A stretch of DNA of 64,000 nucleotides from Pontederia crassipes (lineage: Eukaryota; Streptophyta; Magnoliopsida; Commelinales; Pontederiaceae), in contig JAUKPH010000018.1 in NCBI GenBank assembly GCA_030549335.1, positions 2,790,001 to 2,854,000 on the forward strand. The letters are read 5' to 3'. Position 1 is the stretch's first letter; each line of letters starts with the position of its first letter. Made by a program: the position numbers and the translations under genes. Under the pieces are notes generated by a model that worked only from the letters and a program-made list of their open reading frames with translations, did no database searches and was not told the DNA's origin. Of the stretch, positions 1 through 10,072 are shown piece by piece.

Positions 1-3000
1 TACCATGGGTTGGGTAGAAGGCCTTGGTTACGAGGTCGGTTTATAACAGCTAATTATGCGCGAATTTTTCACATTTATTTATTTTTACCCCAACTGTATA
101 ACTTATGTGCATCTGTCCATTTTGTTTTGGAGCACAGTTGCTTCTTCATGCAATTGATACATTCAGTGCTAACGTTGTCCTGGTCCTGGGGCAGGTAAAG
201 TTTAGATATACTTCTCTCAAAAAAGAAAGTTTATATATACTGAATCACTGGTCATATATTCATATTTTTTGGGTTCCAGCGCAATATTCTCATGCATGCA
301 TGTATTCTTTGTGATGATGATTGATCTTTATCGGCCACTTTCTACCATTCATTATACTTTCTATTTTACTAATAAAATTTACGCTTCCCAGTAAATTGCA
401 TTACCTGCTTTTACGTTTCTCATGTGACAGTAGTTATATGCTGAAATAGATGCCTGTATGACATTTTATCAGGGTGGTGGCAACTTTGGATCATCAACTT
501 CTGGTTGCTATTTGCAAAAAAAGAAATCATTTGAATGTTCTATATGTTTGGTGCCTTTTTTAGTTTATTATGATTCTAGTTTGATGACACCTATAAATGT
601 ACTGTTTTCATATGCAATTTTCAAGCAATATTCCAGTCTGGTGAACATACTCATTTTCTGTTTCATTACTTTATAGGAGAAGCTTTGCAGCATGTTAAAA
701 GATGTACTAAAAAGCAAACCCAATGTGGATGTTGTGAAACTTCATAAATCAGGAGGGGTTGTTTTGAGGAACCAAAAACTTCGTCAAAAGTCTAGGAGCT
801 TCAGGATCAGGGTAAGCACCATCTTTGAAACATCATCCAAAGAAATGTCTTGCCATCAGCTAATCTGTAGTGAAGCGCAAATGGTTGTATCTTGTTTAAC
901 ACAGTTTTATTATGTAATGAATTGCACTTTGTAACTACATTGCTCTAGTTCTACTTCTTCTTTTGTGTTTCCTGACTTTCGACCTGTTGCAAGTATGGGA
1001 ATGTTATCTTCCATGTATAAGGCATCTTTCTTTATCTCTCTTTCTTCTTGGGTTCATTACGACAATATTTTTAGTAGTGATTGCTTGTTTGTACAACCTC
1101 TGGGGTATCGATGATCAAAGGATAATTCTTCGCTCAATAGTAGAACTTTGAGACTGCAATGATTTTATATACAATATATTAATGATGATGTTAAATCAAA
1201 ATGATTTTGCTTTATAATCGATCATATACATGATGCTAAGAGGTGCGCGCCCAAGAGGTTGAATAGTAATTTCGCTCCTGTAACCACACCCCAACCCACA
1301 CTCCACCTCCGGCGGCCCTGCCAGTGGCGCCACCCACCACCACCCCGGACAGCCGATGGTGCCACCGCCCCTCAACACATGCCCACCATGTGTCACAGGA
1401 AGGAATGCACTGCTGATGGCTGGACCAACCTCGCCCGTGCCGCACTTATCGGGAATCATCGGCACACTGTTACAGATGTTTCGAGGGCAGCTACCTTGCG
1501 AGACACTGCCGAGGTCTGTTACGATGTCTCCGGTGCAGAGGCGAAGGCCACTTGCGGTCATCATATCCTTGTACCGAACAAGCACGGCCGCCAAGGAGAC
1601 TGCCGAGCAAACCCTCCACCACGGCAACCTCCATCACCATCGACATCCTCAACGATTGCATCGTCGGCGAGGTCCCCCCCCCCCCCTCCGGATCTAGCAG
1701 TTCTTCGGTCGGCGGTCATCGCCATGGTGGGTACAACACCTCCATTCCATCTGAGCCAGATTTCGCCAACGCTTTGGCTGCTCATCCCAGGGTCCGTACA
1801 ACAGCGCAATACCCTCCTTTCAACTCTGACGAGCCTGCAACAGTACCCCAAGGTCTATTCTGAGGTCGTGTGGTGAAAATGGAAGATCAACGACGGCACG
1901 ACAGTGGCACCGCCTGGATATGCCGGTCAGTTGACATACTCAGCCTGACCCTCCACCTTCAACGGCCGGAAATTGCCATGGCTGTGGCGCGACACATCGG
2001 CTACCCCATCTCCGACGCCCTCCCTACAATCGGATCGCCGGACTTGTCGGTCACCTCTATCAGGGTCGAGCTCCGCCCGGACCGCACGCTGCCAGTGTCG
2101 GTGATCCTTTGCGCAGGTGCCAGCAGATTCATGCTCCGGCTGCAGTATTCTCTGGGCTCTACCTCGTGGGCGGAGGTGGTCGCTAGCCAGGGGAAGCCAC
2201 GGTCGCAGTCGCCGCCAGTGAACAGGACGCCTGCCATTGCAGGCCTGGCGCAGTCTAGCCAGTCTGTCGCAGGCTCGGACCAGTCATCCGCTAGCCAGCC
2301 TGTCGCTGGTCAATGCAGGTTAGCATGTGAGAGCCGTACACGAAATAAAAAATTCAACTGCCTGCAGCTCAAAAATCCGAGGCTAGTGTCCCTTCTTGGA
2401 CCCCTCTATTTAGATCAGCCCTCATGGACCAGTGCATCACCGAGCTTCTGATGCTCCACAACCGCTCCAGGTCTAACAGATGAGAATGGCTAGTAGTTTT
2501 TACATCCGTTCCTTCTAGACATGTTAGCATCAGAGGACTTCGGGTATATCTTTGTTTAACTTATGTGGCAGAACTGGCTTCTCACCAGGACATGCAAGTC
2601 GAGATCTATAGGCGAGATGTGCACCTCACACAGACATGTCCTGTGTTTTGTGTCATGAGGCAGAGGATATTGATCACCTATTTTTGCATGTCCGACAGCC
2701 GAGGTATTGGACGACTTTTTTAGACCCTGTGGCGGTCTCCCTGAGTTTTGACTAGATAGAGACCACTGGCGTCTTTTTTCGCCGGTTCCCAGGCCATTTG
2801 ACTCCATCAGAACCGAGTGATTTTTTGTGGGAACTAATGTTAGAAAGATGGGATGGAGTTTTAACATAAAGCCTTAGATCCAAGAAGCCCAAGCATCCTC
2901 CAAAAATTAGAAGCCATGTCTTGAGTAACCAAGAAAACACAACAAGAAGAACGCCTTTTCCATAAATAGGAAAATCTCGACCTAGGAAGGACCGTGATGA

Positions 3001-6000
3001 TAGCAAGAAACATGACTTGAGTAAAAAATTAGGAGAGAGGAAAGTAAAAAATTGGAAATGCATTTAAACTAAGAATAGGTGAAAGCTTTGAGGCGGCATC
3101 ATCTGAGGCAGATGTGGCTGGCGACTCGGCTGCACTTGCTGATTCTGAACTCTTTTTGGGACATGATCCAGACATTATTGCTCTGGTGGCTCAAGGATGT
3201 GGTGTCAGGCGAAAACCCATCCGCAACTCCCGTAACCCAACTTCTCAGAAGGTCCGCAACCTCCGCAATCCAATTGCTCAAAGGATGTGCACCGTCCAGC
3301 TACAGGGGGTGGCCTCTAGGCTTGTGAAATCTGAAGGATGATTTATGCCCTCCTTAGAAAATTGGGGTCTCATATTATGGGATGACCGGTGTGGGTACTT
3401 GTCAGTTTTGAATGCTTGGGATGACCGTTGTGGGCTCTTGTCATCCGTCTTGTATGCCTGTTCAACACGGCATGGAATCAGGGGCCATCTTTGATATGAA
3501 GTGGTGTCTTAGAGTGGTGTTTTTGCTGTCTTTTTGTTCATGGCCTGAAAGTTTATTGGCCTTTCTATCAAATTTTTTGTAATCTCTACTATTATTATTA
3601 ATGGAACTTTTGGATGACTACCTTCTTGCTAGTCGTCCTTTCTCGTTTAAAAAAAAAAGAATAGGTGAAAGCTAAAAAAGAAACAAAGATGGAAAATTAA
3701 TAGGGAGAGAGGAATTAATGGAAATAGAAAAAGGAAGGTATTAAAAAAAAAAGAAGGTAAGCTTGATATGTGACAAAATAAATTAATGTAGTATATTAAG
3801 TATATTATCATCATAAAATAGTATTGAAGAATAATTAAAAGAATTAATATAGTATATTAATACCAATAACTTGAAGTCTTTATATGAATATTAAATTTTA
3901 ATTAATATTTGTTTATTATATTTTACTATGAATTATAAGTTATGATTAACTTTTTTTATTCATCATATAATATTGATTATATCTTTAAAATTATTATAAT
4001 TAACATTATCTTAATAGAATCCGATTGAACCTTGTCGAACCCGATCCAACCGGGCCAACCACGACCTAGTTGGTTGTCCGGTCGAGTTGTCGGTCCGATT
4101 ATTAAAACATTGCAGTTGGTCCAGCGCCTGGACATTTGCCAAGTGATGGGCCTCAGCAAGCTCTAATGATCCCAAAAGTCTGTCTATCCTCGATATGCAT
4201 GATGGTGCCATTGTGCTAAGTCAGGTAAATTTGCTGGCCCGAAGGTGTGAACAGGCATTGCTGAGTTCCTCCAACATGATGGCCTGAAGGGATGCCAAAA
4301 CGGGATCATAAAGGCAGGAAAAGAGAGTGGTTGTCCACCCGACACTGCTGCTGTCAACGAGAATCTGGCGATGGGGAAGAGGGGAGGTGGGTTAAGGGAG
4401 GCAGTGGTCCGGGCCTTTGCAGGGTCATCGGCGTATTGGGAGGGAGACGGGCAAAGGCGGAGGCAGGTGCCTGCACGTGCAGGCACTGGATATATAGCGT
4501 CTAGTGTGCCTTTTGTACACTTTGCTAACATAGGAGGGCTGGTTTGTACATCAGGTATTCACGCTGTCATCCAGGGATCGAATCCTTCAACCAACTTTTT
4601 TTAATCTTTTTTACCCTGTTTGTATATTCTAACAGGTCCCCTTTTATTTCATATATGCATAAATTAATTTCTTTCCTTTGACCTCTCTTATATTATTTCA
4701 AATAACAATTAAATACTTTTGATGATTCATAATCAAACTCCGCCTATATTTTATAGCCGGTCGGGATAAAGGAGGAGGGTTGTGTTAGGCCCCGACAGCC
4801 AGCGTAAAATCATGTCGAATCTTATGAACATGGATGAACGAATATAGAGCGGAATGGCGTCGTATGATCCATGTAGCCGACCCCACCTAGTGGGATAAGG
4901 CTTTGTTGTTGTTGTTGTTGTTGTAATGTTAGAAAGAGCATATTGTACACATCTCCTTTCTTCTCCAGGAGTGGGGTTTAGGAGTGGGGTTTTGGATAGC
5001 TGACATACTTTTTCATTTTGTGTTGCTCTCTCCTTGTGGGCCCACACTTGTATATCATTTCCATTTCATATATATATATATTTATAAATATATATATATA
5101 TATATATATGTATATGCCAACCAGCGTAAAGGAGGAGGGTTGTGTTAGGCCCCGACAGCCAGCGTAAAACCCTGTCGAATCTCTTGAACATGGATCAACG
5201 AATATGGCGTCGTATGATCCATATAGCCGACCCCACCTAGTGGGATAAGGCTTGTTGTTGTTGTTGTATATGTATATGCCAACCGATAGTTATCCTTTTC
5301 CTTCTAAAAAAAAAGAGGTGCATGGTGCACCATCTGTGTATATGTTGTCATTTGCATGCTCTCCTATTGGGGTTGAGTACTAAATATTTGTAGCAGTTAG
5401 AAAGTTTGTTTCCTGTTGTTTTTGCATGTTTTTTTGTTTTTACACACTTTTTCTTTTGGGCTAACAGTTATGTTATCAGCACATCTGGAGGTTTTTTCAT
5501 GGATGATTTCATCTGGAGGTTTTTTACATGGATGATTTCGATCTTGATATTAACTTTCTCTACTATGAATCCTCATATGCTGACTATGTTGTTTTATTAC
5601 AGGAGTACTTCTATGGGCTTGCTAATGATCTGTCTCCACATTCAAATATTGTCAACTTCAGCGATATTTCGGTTTACCGAATTGGTGGCGGACCACAAGC
5701 TCCTCGGTCAGCACTGCCTATTGGTGCTGAACCCATAGCAGATCCTACTCGTGTAGTTGCTGTGAACATAAATCGCGACTTACTTCATCAGGTTCTAGCT
5801 GTTTCTTATGCGAAGGAACCTGATAAAATCATTTCCAGGTGATTAACCAATTTAGATATCCGTATAAGCTTTCCAACATTGGTATAATAACATCAAACCA
5901 AGAATCAAATTCCCGTCTTTAGAGAGTATGCACATTGAAAAAAAGAATTTTAGGAACCAAATTAGTACAAGGAAATGACATTCTCGCATGCTATAAATAA

Positions 6001-7152
6001 GTGTTCACCTTGTTAATTATTCTCAGGTTGAGAAGCGACCCAAGTTCTTTTGTTATAATGTTGAAGTCAGAAAAGTTTAAACTATGCCATTAGCATGAAG
6101 AATCTTTGTATGCATTATATGTCACATCCATTTGTACTTCATTCAGTTGGGATTCACAATTAGGTTTCTTAGATACTTAGGGGTGTTCATGAACCCGATG
6201 ACTCGACCCGAGGGTCGGGTTGGGTCCATGGTCGAGTCGGACCCAACCCGACCACAACCTAAAGGGTGGTTGGGTCGGGTACAGGTTGGGAAATTCCAAC
6301 TCGACGCGACCCGATGACCCGATCTTTTCTTTATTTTTATTATTTTTAGTTTTTATTTAAATTTAAGCTTATATTTGGTCTAATATTTAAAAAGTAATTA
6401 AAATAAATTATTTTAATTATGGAAATAATATTTAGATATTCAGGAAACTTATCTTATGCTTTAAAATTAATATTAAAAGTATTTTTCATATTAAATAATA
6501 TAAAATAATGAGAAAAAATACAACAACAACAATAACAAAGCCTTATCCCACTAGGTGGGGTCGGCTACATGGATCATACGTCGCCATTCTATTCGTTGAT
6601 TCATGTTCATGCGATTCAACAGGGTTTTACGCTGGCTGTCGGGGCCTAACACAACCCTCCTCCTTTATCCGGGCTTGAGACCGGCTATAAAACATAGGCG
6701 GAGTTAAAATAATGAGAAAAAATAAAAGAAGAAAAATTTACTTGACCACCTGACCTGACCCGATGGGTCGGATTTCGCCCCCAAATCAGATTTCACCCCC
6801 AAATTGGCAGGTCATATTTGTTCATGGGTCGGGTCTAAACACTCTGTAGATGCTTGTCACACAATTTCTTCTTGCCTTTGCTTATGTTAAGTACCTGCAT
6901 TAATTCACATTTGCTAACAATGGCTGTAATTTTTGTAGCAATGTTGCGGGGTTTATTTATGTCACGGATATAGACATACAGAGGTACACTTTTTTTCTAC
7001 TGCTTACTCTTCATTATACCTTAGAATCCTTATTTAGGAGCTAATAATTGCTTGACCTTGACAGGAAAAAGATCACCTTCCTTGCACCATGCCCTGGTGA
7101 ACTTCCAAGCAAGCTTCTAATAGTTGGAAGTTTGACATGGTTGGAGGGATGA
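1..7152 (+). CDS. CLP1: CLP1 / CLPS3-type pre-mRNA cleavage complex II protein, 3' part
   Basis: The gene is partial and its 5' part lies left of the window. Exons read in frame are 1-34, 138-194, 677-811, 5603-5838, 6939-6983 and 7065-7152 (stop), all with GT-AG introns. The peptide begins TMGWVEGLGYE, continues LLLHAIDTFSANVVLVLGQ and EKLCSMLKDVL, then REYFYGLANDLSPHSN, YRIGGGPQAPRSALP, SNVAGFIYVTD and PGELPSKLLIVGSLTWLEG. This is the C-terminal half of plant CLP1. In that family CLP1 is a P-loop polynucleotide 5'-kinase fold protein of cleavage factor II, working in the nucleus with PCF11 in mRNA 3'-end formation. The P-loop would be upstream and is not visible. The 4.8-kb intron 812-5602 and the intron 5839-6938 are filled with transposon insertions, but the exons remain open and the splice sites intact, so the gene looks functional. 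Confidence 0.93.
1960..2240 (+). pseudogene. L1 ORF1 (DUF4283-like) fragment
   Basis: The frame opening at 1870 contains VARHIGYPISDALPTIG and then a stretch ending in RTLPVSVIL, followed by LQYSLGSTSWAEVV. This has the layout of the end of the DUF4283 nucleic-acid-binding domain in plant L1 ORF1 proteins: an RHIG(x)P segment, a V(R)VEL strand and an LP.S(V/I)I strand. It is a recognition by pattern only. The frame has no family-like start, and the zinc knuckle that usually follows is not visible. Confidence 0.45.
2571..2853 (+). pseudogene. L1 ORF2 C-terminal zinc-binding (zf-RVT) fragment
   Basis: Around 2633-2755 one frame reads TDMSCVLCHEAEDIDHLFLH followed by a YW segment and a stop. 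This is the Cys-x2-Cys-x6-His-x4-His pattern of the zf-RVT domain at the C-terminus of plant L1 reverse transcriptases. The sequence just upstream that should be continuous with it is in another frame, so there is at least one frameshift. It is a dead fragment of the LINE remnant in this intron. Confidence 0.65.
3071..3673 (+). mobile_element. Short L1-like retroinsertion with 17-bp TSD
   Basis: Direct repeats of AAGAATAGGTGAAAGCT at 3071-3087 and 3657-3673 flank a 569-bp insert (3088-3656) that ends in a run of A. The insert starts with about 83 open codons that stop at 3339-3341, then has an L1-like 3' region with the TTTTGGATGACTACCTT... tail and poly(A). TSD plus A-tail shows L1-type target-primed integration. 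The joined coding stretch and 3' UTR, with no reverse transcriptase, point to a 5'-truncated or internally deleted non-autonomous copy. It sits in CLP1 intron 812-5602. Confidence 0.8.
3674..4737. other. CLP1 intron sequence without recognised gene
   Basis: AT-rich intron DNA. At about 4008-4110 there is a patch of CCGATCCAACCGGGCC-like repeats ending near an AAAACATTG motif. It resembles one end of the hAT derivative at 40034-41111 and may be a half element. Open frames at 4184-4604 show no recognisable domain and are not called. Confidence 0.4.
4738..4923 (+). mobile_element. RTE-derived short non-autonomous element, copy A
   Basis: The element is 186 bp, starts CTCCGCCTATATTTTATAGC and ends in (TTG)n. 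Its last ~75 bp, from AGAGCGGAATGGCGTCG through the CCCCACCTAGTGGGAT hairpin and the TTG tail, match the 3' end of the two RTE LINEs in this window (22763-22832 and 38124-38200). The stretch ACATGGATGAACGAATAT matches the start of the fuller RTE copy (35118-35138). It lies in CLP1 intron 812-5602, sense orientation. A clear target duplication was not found for this copy. Confidence 0.8.
4966..5320 (+). mobile_element. L1 LINE 3'-end fragment with A tail
   Basis: The stretch starts with GAGTGGGGTTTTGG, passes through a TTGTATAT / (TA)n region and ends GATAGTTATCCTTTTCC followed by an A run (about 5306-5315). It parallels the L1 3' end at 58400-58573, which has GAGTGGGGTTTTGGTTAG, ATATATATAGTTGGATGAC and a CGGTTTGTTATCC...A-run end. 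The 5' boundary is a guess. RTE-derived copy B (5123-5266) is inserted inside its 3' UTR. Confidence 0.6.
5123..5266 (+). mobile_element. RTE-derived short element, copy B, 5'-truncated, 18-bp TSD
   Basis: The copy is flanked by perfect direct repeats TATATGTATATGCCAACC at 5105-5122 and 5267-5284. It begins inside the family consensus (AGCGTAAAGGAGGAGG) and ends in GGCTTGTTGTTGTTG. It lacks the AGAGCGGA stretch at the internal junction (reads AACGAATATGGCGTCG). The TSD shows it moved as a unit by target-primed reverse transcription into the L1 3' end that surrounds it. Confidence 0.88.
6178..6846. mobile_element. hAT-type MITE in CLP1 intron
   Basis: The 8-bp direct repeats TAGATACT (6170-6177) and TAGATGCT (6847-6854) flank imperfect terminal inverted repeats: TAGGGGTGTTCATGAACCCGA at the left, and a right end reading TTCATGGGTCGGG...CACTCTG. 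The ends are rich in CGGGTC/GACCCG motifs and the middle is AT-rich. An 8-bp TSD with short TIRs is typical of hAT elements. No transposase is present. It lies in CLP1 intron 5839-6938 and contains the nested RTE-derived copy C. Confidence 0.8.
6521..6704 (-). mobile_element. RTE-derived short element, copy C, full length with 20-bp TSD
   Basis: On the minus strand the element starts CTCCGCCTATGTTTTATAGC and ends in GGCTTTG plus (TTG)n, 184 bp. It is flanked by perfect direct repeats TAAAATAATGAGAAAAAATA at 6501-6520 and 6705-6724. This fixes both ends of the family. It sits inside the hAT MITE at 6178-6846, so it is younger than that MITE. At the internal junction it reads GAATAGAATGGCGACG, a variant of copies A and E. 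Confidence 0.9.
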
Positions 7153-8444
7153 AGCCCTCAATTTAAGCATTTAAAGGCAAGTCCAAACTTTGACTAAGAG
7201 GCTCCATTGTAGAAAATGTTAATTTCATTTTGGATAAATATGTATACTCTTCAATCTGCACCAGTTCTAGGAAGTCTTCAAGCTGTAATACATTATTGGA
7301 TTAGAAAGTTTTGTATGTTGGTAACACTGAGAGTAGTAGATTTTTTATACTCAACAAGAAAGTTGTTTTCCTATTTGTTCACATGGTCTCAGGCAATTTG
7401 AAGTCATTGTTGTGACGTTTTATTTGTTGCCCATCTTGTAAGGTTGTAACATTATAATGAAGCATGATTGTTTAATACGTTGTCCATAGTGCACAAGAAG
7501 TAAATGAAAGTGCTTATACTAAAAGAACTGAACACGTACAAAATATTTGTCGAAACTAACTGATGTTACTAGCAAATTTTTTTATATGCTACTGATTTCA
7601 GATGTGGGTAGGAGAAAGAAATTGTCAGCACCAAGAGGTGCTTTTCATTATTTGTGCTTTTCTTGGCCTGTGTTCTGAAAGGAGTGTTCAAGTTTGGTGT
7701 TTTGGTTTGGGCAAAATGCTATGTAATTCATTTGGTAAACAAAATTTAGGATTGAAATGATTAAAAGACATTTCAAATAGCATTTGAAGGAGGCTTCAAA
7801 ACCATTGAGAGCTTCCTACTTCTATTTTACTTTTTAAAATATTGCGTGTAAAATGTTTGTTGTGAGAATGGATTCAATATAAATAAGTTGAAGTCGGATT
7901 CTGTAATTAGTCCTGTAAAGAAGTACTTGATCCAATGCTTCTGTTAAAGTTCAAAGGCTGATCTTCAAAGTACCAAATGTTTACCATGCAAAAAAAGTAC
8001 TTCTAATGTTTATTGATTCCAATGCTTCTGCTAAACTTTAAAGCATTTGTTGTAACCCCGAGTTCTTGTTGGTTAATCTACTTCCATCATGTTACACATA
8101 TAAAGTGTATTTTGACTTATAAGAAAACAAACACATTTTGTTTCATTTCCCCACAGGAGAAGCTCCAAACTGGAAGATCGTCCAAATTTCATGCAACAGG
8201 AGTTCATCAGAATCTACCATCTCCATGAAGTCCCACAACATTGAGAATTGGTACATTGATTTGAATTTGTTTAATTTGAGGTGCTGCTCATATTGTAAAT
8301 TAAGTAGCTGGTATTCGGGAACGGGTTGAATATCATGAAGGATTGAATTGTAGGTTAAACACACGTTATGAGATCACGAGCGTATTGTGTTGTCCAGGTC
8401 GACCATCCAGGTCGACCATCAGCGTCACATTTGCATATCTGTTG
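7153..8444. other. CLP1 3' UTR and intergenic DNA
   Basis: No recognisable coding sequence follows the CLP1 stop. The first few hundred bases are probably its 3' UTR. A pyrimidine tract plus CCACAG at about 8141-8156 looks like a splice acceptor, but the short open frame after it (to 8228) matches nothing I know, so no exon is called. Nothing else seen. Confidence 0.5.
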
Positions 8445-8829
8445 TTAAAGAGGATAAATTTCGTTAAATACCCTCCAATTTTGACATTTTCTCATTGATA
8501 TCCTTCAATTTTATTTTGTAATTAGACTATCATTTATTTTTTAACTTGTTTCACTAAACGTCCTTTCCATCGGGAATAGTTAGTTTCTCGATCATTTTCG
8601 ATGAAGTGGCATTTAATTTTTAAATAAAAATTAAATAAAATATTAAAATAATTTAAAAAAAGGAAAGAGACCCTCCCTCTCCCTTCGGACGCCGTTGGCT
8701 AGCGCTCAAGCAGAGTTGGCGGTGGTCGGAGGAGGGGGAGGGGTTGCAATGCCCCGTCCTCTTAGCACCGAGGAGAAGGGGGAGGGCCACCTCCCCCCTC
8801 CCTCTATCTTCTCTAGAGAAAGAGATGTT

Positions 8830-9320
8830 CGTCGACGTCCAATGTCTCAGTGCGATGGCAAACATGCTAGTGCAACGATCACACCGAGACGCGGCCGATT
8901 TTCTTGCGTTACAACGATTGTGGTTACCGCCTTGCACGCTCGATGATTGGACGACGATGGTGGTGGCTGCATCTATCGTCCGTCACGTTTTAGTGGCATC
9001 GATCGGCTTCTTGGTGGGATGATTTGCACATCGCTGATGTCTGCTGCACAACTTTCATGTTGCACGCTTGCTCCAATAGACATTACGCAGCCTCAGCCCG
9101 TCGTGCTTCAGGCGTCGTCGCGATGTGCAATCATCCCACCAGGAGGCCGACCGATGCTATCGAAACGCAACCCTCTCGCGCTCATAGGCCAACAGATGTA
9201 GCCACCACCATCATCGTAGTCAAGCGTGTAGGGCGGTAACCACAGTCGTTGTAACATAGGAAGATCGACCGCATCTCGGTGTGATCGCCGCACTAGCATG
9301 TTTGACATCGCCATCTTCTG
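8830..9320. repeat. Inverted repeat, ~230-bp arms, inside the foldback element
   Basis: The left arm (about 8850-8975) has GATGGCAAACATGCTAGTGC, GATCACACCGAGA, TTACAACGATTGTGGTTACC and CGATGGTGGTGGCTGCAT. These reappear as reverse complements at about 9196-9318 (GTAGCCACCACCATCATCG, GGTAACCACAGTCGTTGTAA, TCTCGGTGTGATC, GCACTAGCATGTTTGACATC). The inner arms around GGTGGGATGATTTGCACATCG (9013) and CGATGTGCAATCATCCCACC (9121) are also inverted. A transcript would fold into a long hairpin. Confidence 0.85.
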
Positions 9321-9392
9321 CCAAAGAAGAGAGGGGGAGGCGGTCCTCCCCCTCTGCGCGCAGAGCGCGTAGAGTAGGGCGAGGGGTGCGCC

Positions 9393-10057
9393 TGTCACGA
9401 GGCGTTTTCCCATGACACAAAGCGCAAAGCCTCGCGGCCCAGTGCCGCTCAACTTAAAGCTCTCGGTCGTTCAGCGTCGAAACCATGAAACACATGCAGT
9501 CGCCCCGCACTGCGTAATATTACGGAGTATCAAGTTATCCGTCCTAAGGACATTTATCTTGTAAGGTCATCTTATAAATGACCAAGTAGGTGACGTTCCC
9601 GTAGGGTACGTCTTTTGCGTCTTCAATATGTAATAAGACTCTTATACTTACGGTACACTTGGAAGAGCTCACTAGTGCCTTCCGAGGCCCAATTGTATGT
9701 TATGTTTCATCATAGTTAATACAAGTAAGCTTTCCTTTAATTCTAGTGTCATGACCTTGAGCGTGGGGTGGCAACCCACATCAGTGTTCCTTCGTGACAT
9801 CCCGTGGTCCCTTTGTCGCCCCTTCGAACTTTAAGCGCCCAAGCGCCTGCATTAGTGCCGCAACGCGCTAATGCCACAGACCTATGACGAGTAGTCCAAC
9901 ACTCTAGTCATGTTCGTGATTGAATGTCTATAAGAGTGACTCTCGGCATAGTCGTCTCGATCATAAAACTTTCGCTGCCATTCAAAACAGGCTTGGTTAT
10001 GTGCATATGTGCCTAGTCGCCACAGGTGGTCTAGTGTCCGAGAATGAACCCGTGACA
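9393..10057 (+). repeat. 5' LTR
   Basis: 665 bp, from TGTCACGAGGCG to CCCGTGACA, with TGTCAC/GTGACA inverted termini. The sequence diverges at many sites from the 3' LTR, so insertion is not very recent. Confidence 0.85.
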
Positions 10058-10060
10058 AAG

Positions 10061-10072
10061 TGGTATCAGAGC
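10061..10072 (+). other. Primer binding site (initiator tRNA-Met type)
   Basis: TGGTATCAGAGC begins 3 bases after the 5' LTR end. It is complementary to the 3' end of plant initiator methionine tRNA, the usual minus-strand primer of plant LTR elements. Confidence 0.9.

Larger units (their letters stand above)
1230..2870 (+). mobile_element. Rearranged L1-type LINE remnant in CLP1 intron
   Basis: A GC-rich block stands out inside the AT-rich CLP1 intron. It carries a piece resembling LINE ORF1 (about 1960-2240) followed, after a gap, by a piece resembling the end of ORF2 (about 2571-2853), both in the sense direction of the host gene. The order ORF1 then ORF2 end, with the endonuclease and reverse transcriptase missing, suggests a large internal deletion. 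No poly(A) tail or target duplication was found, so both ends are approximate. A C run at 1675-1686 lies inside it. Confidence 0.6.

Noticed and set aside
1259-1876. 205-codon Pro/Thr-rich open frame
   Set aside because: Lies in the GC-rich LINE remnant inside a CLP1 intron; several frames are open on both strands and none has a recognised domain in this part.
10061-10072. tRNA-like match at 10061 and 63928
   Set aside because: Only the complement of the tRNA-iMet 3' end is present next to an LTR; these are primer binding sites, not tRNA genes.
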